Assembly: GCA_033032865.1 (NCBI GenBank)
Contig: JAWHQI010000262.1
Span: 2,356,001-2,420,000, forward strand
Length of the DNA: 64,000 bases
Direction: 5' to 3'
Source of the DNA: Dactylorhiza incarnata
Taxonomy: Eukaryota > Streptophyta > Magnoliopsida > Asparagales > Orchidaceae
Shown: piece after piece, positions 10,166-21,424 of the stretch
How positions within the stretch are numbered: the first letter of the stretch is position 1
Layout of the letters: each line of letters begins with the position of its first letter
Position numbers and translations under genes: made by a program
The notes under the pieces: model-generated
The model's database searches: none
Told to the model about the DNA's origin: nothing
Seen by the model: the letters and a program-made list of their open reading frames with translations, nothing else

Positions 10166-11334
10166 TGTTGGAGCATGTGTTTCACACTCTTCCGGTTTGA
10201 TAATAACAAAATCCCATTTTTATTTGATTCTATTTTTATTGATGGTGTGCAGGTAACAGGTATGAGATGTTCACAATTCTGATTGGAGCTCAATTTGACT
10301 GTATGGAGAATTTCGATGTCGGAATTTCCGACATCTACTGTCGCCCAGGCGACAAGACAGAAGTTACAGCAACAGCCCGCATGGCAGCATGACGAGCAGC
10401 AGTTTGGTGCTGTCGGAATTCCGACAGTGATGTCGCCCAGGAGACAGGACAGAAGTTACAGCAACAGCCCGCACGACAGCACGACGAACGGCAGTTTGGC
10501 GCTGTCAGAATTCCGACAGCGATGTCGCCCCGGCGACAGTGAAAAACTATAAATTGGTTCGTTTTGTTCATGCATTCCAAGTTTTGAGAATTATAAGTCC
10601 CTTCCTGAGTGCATACGAACCAGAGAGCTCCAGAACCTCATCAACTCCCATTTGTGCTTAGAAGGTTTGAGATTGAAGACGAGATCGGACGTGCTTCTAC
10701 ATCAACGATCATCTCGAGGCTTCAACCTTCCTTTCAGAGATCTAAATTTCTAGGGAGTTCTTCATTGAATTTTGTATTTTCATTATATACATTTCACTTT
10801 GTATTGGTAGGGAAATCATCTCCTTGTGCGTGATGTCTAAGTCTTTGCGTTGCTTAGGGGAAAATTGCTTCCTTATGCGGAGCGTCCAAGTCCTTGTGTG
10901 GCTTGGTAGGAAATCGTGGCCTTGTGTGCTACGTCTAGATCTTGGGAAGATCTAGAGGATAGGCTTGGGCTTGGTCTAGGGAGAGACAAGTGATAGCCTT
11001 CCGATCCTTGGGAGAAGGATTGGTAAACACAAATTGTTAAAAGTTTATTATCATATTTGTGCCTTGATCTTAAGCATTGTTAAGATCATTTTTATTGTAT
11101 GTGAATTTCATGATTAAAAAAATTATTATGTCTTTTTCTTTAATTGCAAATTTGGTTGCTTAATCTTTAACTTAGAAATTTGTGTTTGAATTAATTTAAA
11201 ATTTTCATAGTTTGAAAATTTTTATAAGTGATTTTTAGAAAAGCAAAATTTGTTTTAAAAATTCTTAAGTAAAAAATGATAATTTAAAAAGGCCCTTATT
11301 CACCCCCCCTCTAAGGGCGTCACAAGATCCAACA
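10166..11334 (+). repeat. Element 1 3' LTR
   Basis: 1169 bp, from TGTTGGAGC to CCAACA, repeating 1229-2403 with substitutions and small indels. Its palindromes are at 10317-10333, 10339-10354, 10411-10426, 10431-10446, 10503-10518 and 10523-10538; TATAAAT is at 10548. Confidence 0.95.
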
Positions 11335-11339
11335 AAGAT
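11335..11339. repeat. Target-site duplication AAGAT, right of element 1
   Basis: It matches 1224-1228. T1 RT coding on the minus strand resumes on either side of this site. Confidence 0.93.
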
Positions 11340-12294
11340 GTCTGAGAAACTTCACTTTGTTTGCTCAAAACACACATTTCAATGGGTTTAATTTTAGCTT
11401 GAACCTTCGTAGAGTAGCGAACGTCTCTATGAGGTATTTTAGATGCACTGAAAAGGTTTTGCTTTTTAAGAGGAGGTCGTCAACATAAACTTCAAGATTT
11501 CTCCCCTTTTGTTGTTTAAAAACCATGTCCATCATTCTCTGGTATGTAGCACCCGCATTCTTAAGGCCAAAGGGCATCATAAGATAGCAATAACAACCGT
11601 CATTCGTGATGAAAGACGTATGAGGGATGTCGGGCTTATGCATTTTAATTTGATGGTACCCGGAGAATGCATCTTGAAAGCTCATACAATTATACCCAAC
11701 TGCGGAATCAACTAAAACATTTATCTGAGGCAAATGGTAACAATCTTTAGGACATGTTTTATTGAGTTTCGTGAAATCCACACACATCCGCCATTTCCCA
11801 CCTAGTTTTTTCACCATTACAACATTCGACAACCAGGTGGGGTATTGAATTTTAGAAATAAAATTTGCTTTAAGAAGTTTGCTGCCTTCTTCTTTGATTG
11901 GCACTGCCAGCTTGGTTGCCACCTCCTTTTTCTTCTGCAGAACCGGCTTGAAGTTGGGGGAGGCATTGAGATGGTGGCAAGCAACATCTGGGTCCACTCC
12001 TGGCATATCATCCGCCGACCAGGCGAGGACATCCAAATTCTTCAAAATGCAGGAAATCAGCTGGACCTTTTCTTCCTTGGGCAGTTCCGTATTGATGACA
12101 AGCTTCTTCTCTTCTTCTTTAGCAATGGGGACTTCTTGGGTCACCTGGGCAGGTTCCAGGTGAGCCCCTTCTCGCTTTTTATTCTCTTCAGCAGCTTCTG
12201 GAAGCTTGGCCACTTCAAAGACAACAGTCGGAGACTCGGAAAGTGGAGTATCTGCAATCATGGTGACCGTTCTGACATAATATTCCCGGGCCAC
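11340..12294 (-). pseudogene. T1 pol, first part: reverse transcriptase
   Basis: Ty3 RT read from 12294. Motifs: GGKWRMCVDFTKLNKTCPKDCYHLPQI near residues 167-195, FQDAFSGYHQIKM, MMPFGLKNAGATYQRMMD and the catalytic YVDDLLLKS near residue 274. The chain is open to KLNPLKCVF at 11365, then a TGA follows and KFL is still visible up to the insertion site. The upstream part (VTQEVPIAKEEEKKLVINTELP) is the usual link between protease and RT. Confidence 0.88.
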
Positions 12295-12318
12295 CTTTGG
12301 ATCACTTCGAATCCGAAA

Positions 12319-12996
12319 TTACCTCCCTTCTGCTACAAATTTGAGAGTCAGGTGGAAAGTAGACACCACTGCTCGATAAGCATTCAAAATAGGCCTTCTG
12401 AAGATGGCACAATAGCTGCTTTGGGCATCCAACACCACAAAGTTAATAAGCTTTGTTATTCCTCCCAATGATACAAGAAGATTTACGCACCCTTCTACAT
12501 CTTTTTTCTCTCCCAAAAATCCATAGAGGGGCCCTTCAGTGGAAAGCAGAGTCTTTCCGGTCTTTAGGGCTTCGAAAGTTGGGCAGAAAAGAAGATTGAC
12601 AGAACTTCCTGTATCAATCAGGATTTTGTGCACCGTGTAATTTTCAATTATAGCTATAATTACAACGACATCGTCAAATGGATTTGCATTTGGAGGGAGA
12701 TCATCTTAGCCGAAAGTGACGACCGCCCTTTTTAGAGCGGAGGTGGAAGCGATTGCTACTTCCTGACAAAAGACTCTCGCAACACTCAACTTCCGAGAAG
12801 TCTCAGGCCCGGCCCCTCCATAAATGCAATAAATGTTATCGAGGGGACCCTCATCATTTACTTTAATGCATTCTGTAGCAGTATGAATGTCGCCATAATA
12901 TCTGACATCCTCCACATCAGCACAGTCCCAGCTGGCCTCTACTATCTCCTTCCCCTTTGAAGTTGATGGTTTGGCAGATGTCTCTTTTCGAACCAA
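12319..12996 (-). pseudogene. T1 protease region
   Basis: Two same-strand pieces, 12996-12706 and 12633-12319. The first carries the YCIYGGAG and VTFG landmarks that precede Tat proteases. The second has the aspartic protease active site ILIDTGSSVNLLF. A TAG at 12706-12708 interrupts the frame between them. A stop also separates it from RT. Confidence 0.8.
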
Positions 12997-13019
12997 ACCT
13001 TAGAGCTTTCCCTCTCCCA

Positions 13020-14533
13020 AGAGTCTTTCAATTAACAAGCGGAGGGCTCAATAGTTTTCAACCAGATGCCATCCTTCCTTGTGGTATTCACAGAAGAGGT
13101 TCATATTACGGTTCCTGACATCTAACTTCAAGGGAGCAAGTCTCTTGAAGTCAGGCCTCTTTTGTAAAATTTGAACAACCTCGTTCATGGTGATATTGAG
13201 GGGAGTGAAGGATTCTTGAGAATCGTCGTACTGAGTAGACGGAGCAACTGGAGGTGATGGCATAGTGTATTGTGGCAGATACACTGGCATTATCTGTGGA
13301 ATTGTCATGGTCGGAGCGGGTGCGGCAGCCAACGGCGGTTTCTGCTCCTGAAACCGTTGATGGCCGAAAGAGGGTTGTTTATGCCTGAAATTTCTCCCCC
13401 TTTGAGCACGGGGTTCAAAATCTTGTCGAGGTGGATGGTGGTATTGCTGATGATAAGTGGAAGAAGAACTGGGCAGATCTTTATCATTAAGTAGCTTCGC
13501 GACTTAACCTGGGTTACTCTTTTCACCCCTGATGAACATGTTCGCTAAGCTGATCATCTCTTGATAAGTTTTCGGTTCTCTGATATTGGCTTCGAATTTG
13601 AGTGTCCCTTCTCTTTGGTCATAGATCAGAGCAACTCTATATAATTTTGGATCAAGGTTTTGTATCTCCATGATCTATTTGTGAAAACGATCAGCAAAAT
13701 GAGCCCACGTCTCGTCTTCGCGCTGCTTTATTTCGAATAGGGCCGCCGGGCCGCTTTTTCTCTTCTTTGTAGTAGAGAATCTTAGCATGAATTCTCTGCG
13801 CAGCTCTGCAAAGCAATGATGAATTGAAGATGCAATCCATAGAACCACTCCCTCGCTTGTCCATCGAAGGACGTTACGAGAAGTTAACATTTAGTAGTAT
13901 TAGTGAGGGTTTTTAGGGTAGCAGCCGACTCGAAGGCTTTAAGATGAGTGGTTGGATCAGATTCCCCATTGTATGTCGGCAAACGTGGTTCCCTGAAATT
14001 GCTCGGAGCCGGCTCTCCCCAAACTTCATCCATGAATGGAGAAGGTTCCTTGGTATCTTCATAAAGAGGACGAACTGTATAACAAGTCGTTGCAGTTGCG
14101 GCTACTCGCGGATAGGACGCTGGATAAGGAAAGCGGGTTGCGGCTTCCGGAGGACATGCCGCTGGTTAGGAGAGGCAGGCTGCGTGAGAGGTCGCACCCT
14201 GGAAATCGAGAGCCCACGCTGGAATGTTCTGAGCGGCCTCTCGGTAGAAATCCAACTGAGCTATAAAACCTTCTTGGGCGGTTGAAGGTTGGCGACTTTA
14301 GGTAATGAATATGGGGGAGGTTGAAGAACTTGTGTGACTGTCGGGCTAGCCACGACTTGCTAAGGTATTAACTGCTCGATAAGCACGGCTAAGGCCTGAC
14401 TGATCGCTTCCAATCGCTGATCGGTCAGCTTTTGATCCCGCTCGGCTTCTTGCTTGGATTGTTCCAGCGCCTCCCACAAGGAGTAATCACTTTGGTCAGA
14501 CCAATCTCTCTGGATGAACTGGCGGTCTGACAT
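13020..14533 (-). pseudogene. T1 gag, heavily decayed
   Basis: A start at 14533 (MSDRQFIQRDWSDQ) opens an N-terminal charged part with EALEQSKQEAERDQKLTDQRLE. A disordered middle has several stops. The Retrotrans_gag core is at 13890-13675 (ELRREFMLRFSTTKKRKSGPAALFEIKQREDETWAHF). A zinc-finger remnant, FCEYHKEGWHLVENY (13332-13048), has lost its last cysteine. At least four stops or shifts make it non-functional. Confidence 0.75.
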
Positions 14534-14915
14534 TTCAGCAAGAAATTCACCAACAACTTGTTATCTGAAGGTCGCGTGTTTCTAGTGATGCAGAAAATCA
14601 CACCTCAACGATCAACGCTAAGGAAGCGAGGGAAAAGAGGAGGCTGCGAGTTGCTGGTTACTATTGACTTAGAGAATTTAGACCACTTAGACCGCTGGCA
14701 GCGGTCGAGACCACACTTCGCCTGTCACGGCGAATGCCACTCTTGTGATAGGATTTCCCTTGATTTAAGAAAATAGGTTACAGCGGTTTACATGGCAAAG
14801 TGAGAGAGAAGCCGGCTGGGTAACAAGTCGCAAAACACTGAACTCAAGACCTCAACACTTACAAGCGAGCTCCTGGATTCGAGTGTGCGTGTCTTAAGAA
14901 AGTCGCCCCCCCCCC

Positions 14916-14923
14916 TATTTATA
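14916..14923 (-). promoter_or_regulatory. TATA box upstream of T1 gag
   Basis: TATAAATA in the context CCTATAAATAGGGGG on the minus strand, a strong plant TATA context. It probably drives the T1 genomic RNA. Confidence 0.6.
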
Positions 14924-15244
14924 GGCTTGGGGGATCTGCCCAAATGGGCAGGGCTGAAATAACTGCTTGCCCGGATATAGGAGAATCGGGCAGGAGGTGA
15001 CGGGATACGTAAGAGAAGATAAAAGGGAAGCCGCGCGGCCAAGCAGCTTGAACCCTGATCTGTGCTGATCTTGAGTTGGGGTGAATCTTGGATTGGATAG
15101 AGAGGCAACCCAAGCGGTCTATGATCTGAACCCGCGAGCTTGCCTTCTGGACTTGAGCCCTGATAGCCTTCAATTCTTGATGGCTGTAAGGGCTTCGTAG
15201 ACCACCCGGTTCATTGTTGGAGGACCGGGTGATTTGCATGCAAT

Positions 15245-16398
15245 CATCCACGGATAGGACTAGGCGGCTAAACCTGGCAAGCCACCCGGTCTAGGAGGTT
15301 CATTATATTGATAGTGGTCTTCTGGGTAAACAGTCTCCAACTCCAATATTCGTTTTTGCATATCCGCGATGACGTCCATAAAGACTTCCAGTTCGGTTCG
15401 GAATTTAGAAGCGGGAAGATCGGCACCTGCGACGGTAAACACGTGGTAAGGGTAAATAAGTTCATCTCTTAAAAACTAATTGTGCATGAAATAATAACTT
15501 GTGTCCCAGAGGCGGGTACGCCTTTGGAGTTTGACTATTCATTGCAGAACACTTCGGCCAAGGTGGCTGGGAGCCCATCGTCGACAGTCACAGGGGGCCC
15601 TCTCTTTCCCGATCCGAACGCACTGAAGTTTATTTGCAACGGTCCAAACATTCTCGCCAAACTGAACAGGGATGACTGACTAGCTTGGGGTCCTTCCACT
15701 AGAGGCAAGCCTTCTGTAAAGCCTCTCCTCGCATGTGCATCTCATGCATCTGCGCATGAGTCCGTGGCCGCTCTCCGTGCTCTGCACCCTTGAGCGGGGG
15801 AATGATAACCAATTCCCATCGTAGAGGAGCGCTAGGATGAGCTAGGGAGAGGCATGGGCGATTGATGGGGACTGCGTGGCCACCCACCAAACTGTCTACA
15901 TAATACCCCATTTGGTCAATCGCCTCCAAAAATCCTAAGGATGGAACAAATCCTTTTCGGGGTCCTGGATACGGGCTCTCAGCGCCTATGCCATGCAAGA
16001 CCTCCTCCCTATGAGCCCTTTTGGATGGTAGTTTCAAATCAGGTACGCATCTTTTTCCTTTGTTGATTGTAGGGGCTCGCGTCGCTTCCTCTTCAAGTCA
16101 TTGCATCCGCAGCTGGCCTTCGCCAATGATAGTTCTCTCTAATGTTCCCTCGTTGCAACCATTTGGGATGTCAAATTTTTGTGAATCCCACGGATCAAAA
16201 GCGGCCCCATCGGGTTTGCGTCGGCCACCCCAAGGAGGAGATCTCTAATGTCTGCTCTTTCCCTTCAGCATCCAAAATTATCGGGTTGCACTGCATATCA
16301 TTTACAACCCTAAGTGATCCCTCTCCAGCTACTCCACTACCCATGCGCGCTTTTTTACTGGAGGCTTGGTATGACCTCTTCGCCATGATTCTCTTCAC
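15245..16398 (-). pseudogene. Unrecognised minus-strand gene-like region in T1
   Basis: From 16398 (or the ATG at 16386, MAKRSYQASSKKARMG) a reading passes through several frames. Pieces: 16398-16195; a shifted piece with DPWDSQKFDIPNGCNEGTLER and one stop; 16037-15699 (RGPRKGFVPSL-type, LEAIDQMGYYVDSLVGGHAVPINRP); a piece with SLFSLARMFGPLQINF ending near 15538; and, after a possible acceptor, 15442-15260 (RTELEVFMDVIADMQKRILELE). The composition looks protein-like, but I do not recognise it. It may be an extra T1 ORF, like the ORF that precedes gag in Ogre elements, or a captured host fragment. Confidence 0.4.
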
Positions 16399-16552
16399 TC
16401 CTCTATGTAGATGCGCCTCCTACCTCGCCACATCAAACTACTTCGCCTCCAAAGCAACAAAAAGTGATTCATTGAGCCTGGCTATCCCGACGAAAGGGAG
16501 GTCGCGAGCAAAAGAAGATTCGGTGGGACAACTAGTGGGTCTGATCCAGGCC

Positions 16553-16560
16553 TATTTATA
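16553..16560 (-). promoter_or_regulatory. Second TATA box in T1
   Basis: TATAAATA in the context TCTATAAATAGGCC, about 165 bases upstream of the ATG at 16386 on the minus strand. It could drive the unrecognised gene-like region. Confidence 0.45.
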
Positions 16561-16762
16561 GATTCTAGCGGTTTGAAAGTCGAGTCGCAATTTTTGTGGT
16601 TACCTGCGTACTTTTTTAGAGACTGCGCAGACTCAAAAAAGCGGGGATTTTGTTAACCCAAATCCTTTGGCCTCGGGCAGCACCCGCCCTGCCGGTCTCA
16701 AAAGTTCCAGGAAGATTCCCTGAACTGTCCGCGGTCGCATCCCGGAGAAGCGTGTTCTCCCC

Positions 16763-17275
16763 TCAGCAGAAGTCTCGGGCAGGCCCAAGAGCTGATCTTA
16801 GCATGGGCGCGAGCATGGTTATTCGCCAAAATACCAACGCCCTCAAGCCAGCGATGTCGGCCTTCCAGAGTACTCGGGGTGGGTACTCTTTAGATCCCGC
16901 CTGGACCCCTTTCAGTGAGCATGTGTGAGCAGTTACAGCCTGTCGTGCCTGTGTACCCTCTTTCTTCACTTCCGCAACTGACGCTTTGGTTTCCTCGAGC
17001 GGCGGAGCATTTAATAAAGCATTAAATTCCCCCTGGCCAGGAAGCTTACCCTCTAGTATAAATGGAGGGCCAGGTGTGCTTGTATGAGGGAGGGAACCTG
17101 AGACGGAATCTACCTTGTGGTAGGTGCGATCACAAGTGCATGTCACTCGGTTGCCTTCTTTTTCCAGCACTCTTATAATATCTTGTAATAGATCCTTATG
17201 AAATATAAAAAAATTGTAACAAGAGAGGCATTCACCGCTACGGGCCAATCTTGTGTCTACTGCTGCTAGTGGCAT
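16763..17275 (-). CDS. Hypothetical 170-residue ORF near the T1 right end
   Basis: An uninterrupted frame from MPLAAVDTRLARSGECLSCYNFF to SALGPARDFC. It has a short cysteine pair region (CLSC, then CTCDRTYHK), an alanine- and lysine-rich helix-like middle, and no family I recognise. Being within an LTR-like region, it may be a chance ORF or part of an older gene. Confidence 0.25.
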   Translation of the reverse strand: MPLAAVDTRLARSGECLSCYNFFIFHKDLLQDIIRVLEKEGNRVTCTCDRTYHKVDSVSGSLPHTSTPGPPFILEGKLPGQGEFNALLNAPPLEETKASVAEVKKEGTQARQAVTAHTCSLKGVQAGSKEYPPRVLWKADIAGLRALVFWRITMLAPMLRSALGPARDFC

Positions 17276-17407
17276 CCGCTTTTCTGTGCTATGTTTGCCT
17301 CGTCCCGCAGGTTAGTAAGTGGTTGTTTGCGGTTCTCGATCTTATTCTCCAAGTCTCCCTAAGTGTTCGCTGAGTGTGGGGGTTGGGTGACAAATTTTGC
17401 ATCAACA

Positions 17408-18105
17408 GTCAGTCCTGTTGAAAATCCATAATTCATACTCTAAATTATACTTTCATATAATGTTCATTTGACCTTTGATGGTTCTCATCTCTAAAATCTC
17501 TCAAAATACCCTCTTCAATAAGCCTAAAATGAGGAAACCTCGGGAAAAGTCTTGAAGAAACAAGAAGAGATCTCGGAGAGCTCCTGAGTCCTCCAAAATA
17601 TTTTGTATATAAAAAAATGGTGAAATGCATGACCGTGGGTGAAAATGCACGGGTATGTGTTTCATGTAATGGTCTAAAATTGCTGGAAAAGTGGAGAAAA
17701 TTTCCTAAATTGCCAGATGAGTGGAGAGAACTACATGAAATGCACGACCATGAGTGAAAATTGATAGGTAAATTCGCATAATGTTTTAGGCATCCTTTTT
17801 GCACCCATATTCATATAATGCTTGAGGCATCCTTTACTCGATGATTTAACTGCTTTATTTAAAGTTTCGCTAAAAAAGCACAGAAGTGCGATCTGAGATA
17901 AAAGGAGGAATTCCACTCGAGTAAGAGCTTCTAGAAGACAAATCCCATATACTGAATATGGTGCAAGTGTGATAGGATTAGCAGGGTCTGAACCCCAATA
18001 ATTTCCTTATACCCCATATTATTCACTCATGCCAAATGTTTATTTTATAGTTTTAACTTACTTTTGTGATCCCTATACGGTTGGAAGTCATTTTCCCAAA
18101 CCATT
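17408..18105. other. Unassigned spacer between T1 and L0
   Basis: I see no gene. 'aaatgcatgaccgtgggtg' (17622) and 'aaatgcacgaccatgagtg' (17738) are decayed copies of one phrase, and 'aatgctt/ttttaggcatcc' also repeats (17780, 17818). It may be a relic of another LTR or host spacer. Confidence 0.35.
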
Positions 18106-18311
18106 TGTAACATCCCTATTACTACTAGACCCCTGATAGTGTTAGGGCATGACATGTGGTGAGAATGGTGAGTTGAGGCAAGGAGGCGAACTTAAGACAC
18201 ATTGAGTTAACGTAAACCTACTTAGTGCCCACAAGTAAACACAAGTTAACTTAGGTAAAACTAGCCCAAATTGAACTCACAAGCACAAATTGACCTCAGC
18301 ATTATGTCACT

Positions 18312-18720
18312 AACCCTAAAGGAGACTCAATTGACCAAAAATCACATCAATTGGTCAACCAAGTTGGCCAAATTGACCAAAGTCAAACTTAGGCCAATAA
18401 AGCACAATTCAATCCAAATTGGCTCAATTAGACTTCATATAGTGAGGTCAACCCCACCAGTACATGGCAAACCCTCAAAGAGGCTCAATTGACCAAAAAG
18501 CCCATCAATTGGTAAACCCAATTGGACAAATTGACCAAAGTCAAACATAGGTCAACATAGCTCAATTCAACCCAAATTGGCTTAATTAGACTTCAAATTG
18601 CCAAATTGACCCCACCACTACATGGCAAACCCTAAAAGAGGTTCAATTGACCAAAAGCCCCATCATTTGGTCAACCAGTTGACCCAATTTGACCAAAGTC
18701 AAAACTAGCCCAATCATGGT
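18312..18720 (+). repeat. Tandem repeat, 158-bp unit, in L0
   Basis: Copies start at 18312, 18470 and 18628 with 'aaccct.aa.gag..tcaattgacc'. Each carries several 'caattgaccaaa' phrases. The last copy is partial. Confidence 0.8.
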
Positions 18721-20125
18721 TAAAATCACACCTTATGGCTCAATTAGCCTAATTGGGGCCCCACTATGGCCCAATGAGAATTGAGTGATGTCATGGGACT
18801 CATGATCATCAAGTGGGGCTAGCCCACTCATCAATTTGATTAAGTCAACCCCAAAATCAACCTTGGCCAACATTAGGCCTAAAAAGGAGAAATGAGAGCC
18901 CAATCCAATTCCAATGGGCTAGGGCCTTGATTCAAGGCTCATCCTGCAGCCCCATAGCCTAATTGCATCCCTTGCCCTCTGAATTAGAAAGGGGGAGACA
19001 TCCATGGTGGAAATTTTGGAAATTCCCCAAATTTGGAATGGGACAAAGGGAGAATTCATGGAGGTGGTGACATTTGGCATCTAGGAGGAGCAAACAAGGT
19101 AAGACCATCCACCCCCTATGGCTCTCCATAAAATAGCCAAGCTCAGCCCAAATTGACCTTTCCATTAACTTTAGAAGGCGCTGAGGAGTCGAGCAAGAGC
19201 TTTACAATGAAGGAATTGATGGAGAACCGCTGGATTGAGCATGGTCGCCGTAGTGGATCGCCACCATGGTCGGCCGAAGGAATAGCCATCAACAAGCCCC
19301 ATTATAGGTCCATTTCTCCTCCTCTCCCTCTGTGCTAGCTATCTAGATCAATTAGGAGAGAAATCGGGTTCAATTGAGCCCGATTCTATGTGAGCTAAGG
19401 GAGAAATGTCGAGCACATTTTTTTGCTCGGGATCACTAGAGATGTCATCTCAGGTGGCCATGTCCCCGCCAGTGGATGTCCACCACCTCAACAGAGGTGG
19501 TAGTGGTGGTGGCCGGCAGTGGTAGTCGCCAGTGGTGGCCACTAGGTGGTCGGGAAATGAGGAAGGAAGGAGGGCCAGCTCGGGAAAATCCCAGCCATTG
19601 GCTGGAGGTAGGAGATGAGCAGGAGCCATCGGATTTGCTGCAAGATCTGGGATTGATCAACTACTTGCAGACCAAAGGATGTTAATTAAATGTAAATCTG
19701 TCACATATTATTACAGTGACTTCTAGGCTAAAATCAAGGACCTTAAAGCCAGATCTAGGAAAAGTGTATAGTATAAAGGTTGTAGCTTCTGGTCTTACCT
19801 TCCTAATGAACTTTGAATCACTTCATTTGGTGCCCTACAACCCTAGGAATCTTAGTTTTACGGAGGGGTGTCCTAAAGGTCCCCTAGACCATATTTTGTG
19901 AATAACTATTCCTAGTTTGTATACATGGACGTAAACTTTTGGCCGTGCATAAGTGGTGCCTAGATGGACCAACCATCCAAAAATCAAGATTTTTGGATGA
20001 TATTTTTCTATAGTTTTGTCAGAAATATGATTTTTTATATAAATGAAATTAATGTGACTAGACTAACTCAAATCGACTCAAATCTTGGGTGGCATGTTAA
20101 TTAGATCATAAATAGTAACTGATAA

Positions 20126-20560
20126 AAATTTAAGTTCATTTGGACCTCTAAATGTCAGTGTATTCTATATGCAAGTAAAGGGGAATTTGGTGTGCATATA
20201 GAACTATAATGTATTACTTGATTTGCATGGTTAAATCAACTCAAAATAACTTAAATTTTGGGAAAAAGGTTAATTTTGTTATGGTTAGTCTCTGACCAAA
20301 ATTTGAGGTCATTTTGACCTATTCATGTTGGTGTATTCCACCTGCATGTAAAGGGGAATTTGGTGTGCATATATCACTATAATGTATTACTAGATTTACA
20401 TGGTTAAATTAAATCAAAATAACCCAAATTTTGGGCCAAGGTTAATTTGGTTATGCTTAGTGTCTGACCAAAATTTAAGGTCATTTGGACCTCTGCATGA
20501 TGGTGTATTACACATGCATGTGTACATATGGCGTAAGTGACTTGGTGTGCACTTAGCCAA
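20126..20560 (+). repeat. Tandem repeat, about 172-bp unit, in L0
   Basis: About 2.5 copies, recognised by 'aaattt.aggtcatttggacct' followed by 'gtgtatt.c..ctgcatgtaaaggggaatttggtgtgcatat', starting near 20124, 20297 and 20469. Confidence 0.75.
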
Positions 20561-20660
20561 GTTTTTGTATTTTGTGAATTCAGCACAATTGACTAAGTGC
20601 GTTACTATAATATTTTGGCCAAGCACCCATTATGATGAGAGGAGTCATCTACAGAAAAAC

Positions 20661-20990
20661 TAGGATTTTTGGAGTAAAAAATCCTAGGTAATTACATAAT
20701 TTTATTTATGTCACATAAGTGTATTAATAAAATAAAGATGGCCTAATGACTTAGGAAAAATCCAATCTTCTGTCACAAGGTGATTTATGTTATATTACAT
20801 CTCTGAAAATTTTAGTAGGATTTTTGGAGTCTGAAATCCTAGATATTTACTTAATTATAATTATGTCACATAAGTGTATTAATGAAATAATGATACCCTA
20901 ATGACTTAGGAAAACTCCAATTTTCTGTCACATGGTGAATTATGTTAGGTTATATCGCTGGAAATTTTAGTATGATTTTATGAAAGTCAT
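20661..20990 (+). repeat. Tandem repeat, 155-bp unit, in L0
   Basis: Starts at 20661, 20816 and 20971 ('taggatttttggag' type). Each holds 'tatgtcacataagtgtattaat' and 'cctaatgacttaggaaaa'. The third copy is truncated. Confidence 0.75.
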
Positions 20991-21419
20991 TTACCTAGGG
21001 AATTACCAAGAATTTCATTTGTCTTACTTTTGTATTATTGATATTTTTGTGGTCAATATTATTTGGAAAATTCTGAAATTACAGTTAAGCTATTTTTAGG
21101 ACAATGTCAACCTATTGTAATTTTCCCAGAATTGTTGAATGGATTATTTTAGAACTTGCTGTGCAATGTGACAAATTGATATGAACATTTAAGTATGGGA
21201 ATTTTGGTCATAATTATTATGAAAAATTATGAAACTCTTTCAGACATAATATTTTATCAATATGTACCTCTCATAAATTATTTGGAACATTTTAACTTCT
21301 GGAAGTGACACTTCATGTGTAACTAATATATATCTTGAAATTAAAGATCTTTTATTTATGGCCAAATTAATTAGAAATATTATGAAATTCTGGTCACTTC
21401 TTAACCTTGTCATGATAAA

Positions 21420-21424
21420 CTTAT
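21420..21424. repeat. Target-site duplication CTTAT, left of element 2
   Basis: CTTAT precedes the element and recurs at 30260-30264. Confidence 0.9.

Larger units (their letters stand above)
1229..11334 (+). mobile_element. Element 1: Sirevirus-type Copia LTR retrotransposon
   Basis: About 10.1 kb, bounded by LTRs starting TGTTGGAGCATG and ending CCAACA, with a perfect AAGAT duplication. Sirevirus features: an initiator-Met primer site, a long Gag with zinc finger and coiled coil, C-runs at the end of U5, a long region between pol and the 3' LTR, and repeated TAGGGGGAGC polypurine tracts. The integrase core is deleted and pol has several stops, so this copy is dead. It lies in the RT gene of T1 in the opposite orientation. 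An antisense gene occupies 8261-7150. Confidence 0.95.
1..17407 (-). mobile_element. T1: Tat-like Ty3 LTR retrotransposon, 5' part, split by element 1
   Basis: Minus-strand Ty3 element whose 5' end is on the right. Reading leftward it has an LTR-like region, a decayed Gag (14533 to about 13020), protease (12996-12319), RT (12294-11340), then, after skipping element 1, the RT end, RNase H and a second RNase H-like domain down to position 1. Two RNase H-type domains in a row are the hallmark of the Tat/Ogre group. The integrase and 3' LTR lie beyond the window. Many stops and shifts show it is old. The right end is placed at TGTTGATGC (minus strand) near 17407, or TGATGC at 17404. No second LTR is available to prove it. 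Confidence 0.8.
14570..17407 (-). repeat. T1 probable 5' LTR region
   Basis: A TATA box (14923-14916, minus strand) lies about 380 bases upstream of the gag start. The leader contains inverted repeats (TTCGCC..GGCGAA near 14724-14741; GACCGCT..AGCGGTC near 14695-14712). A candidate LTR start is TGTTGATGCAAAATTTGTCACCC at about 17407. No canonical primer site was found, and the partner LTR is outside the window. Alternatively the LTR is shorter and 15245-17275 is an extra coding region. Confidence 0.45.

Noticed and set aside
11845..12471. 208-residue plus-strand ORF
   Set aside because: It is the shadow of the T1 RT and protease on the other strand.
19445..19685. Short ORFs on both strands around the GGTGGT/CCACC region
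   Set aside because: Low-complexity GC-rich LTR sequence open in opposite strands at once; no conserved motif.
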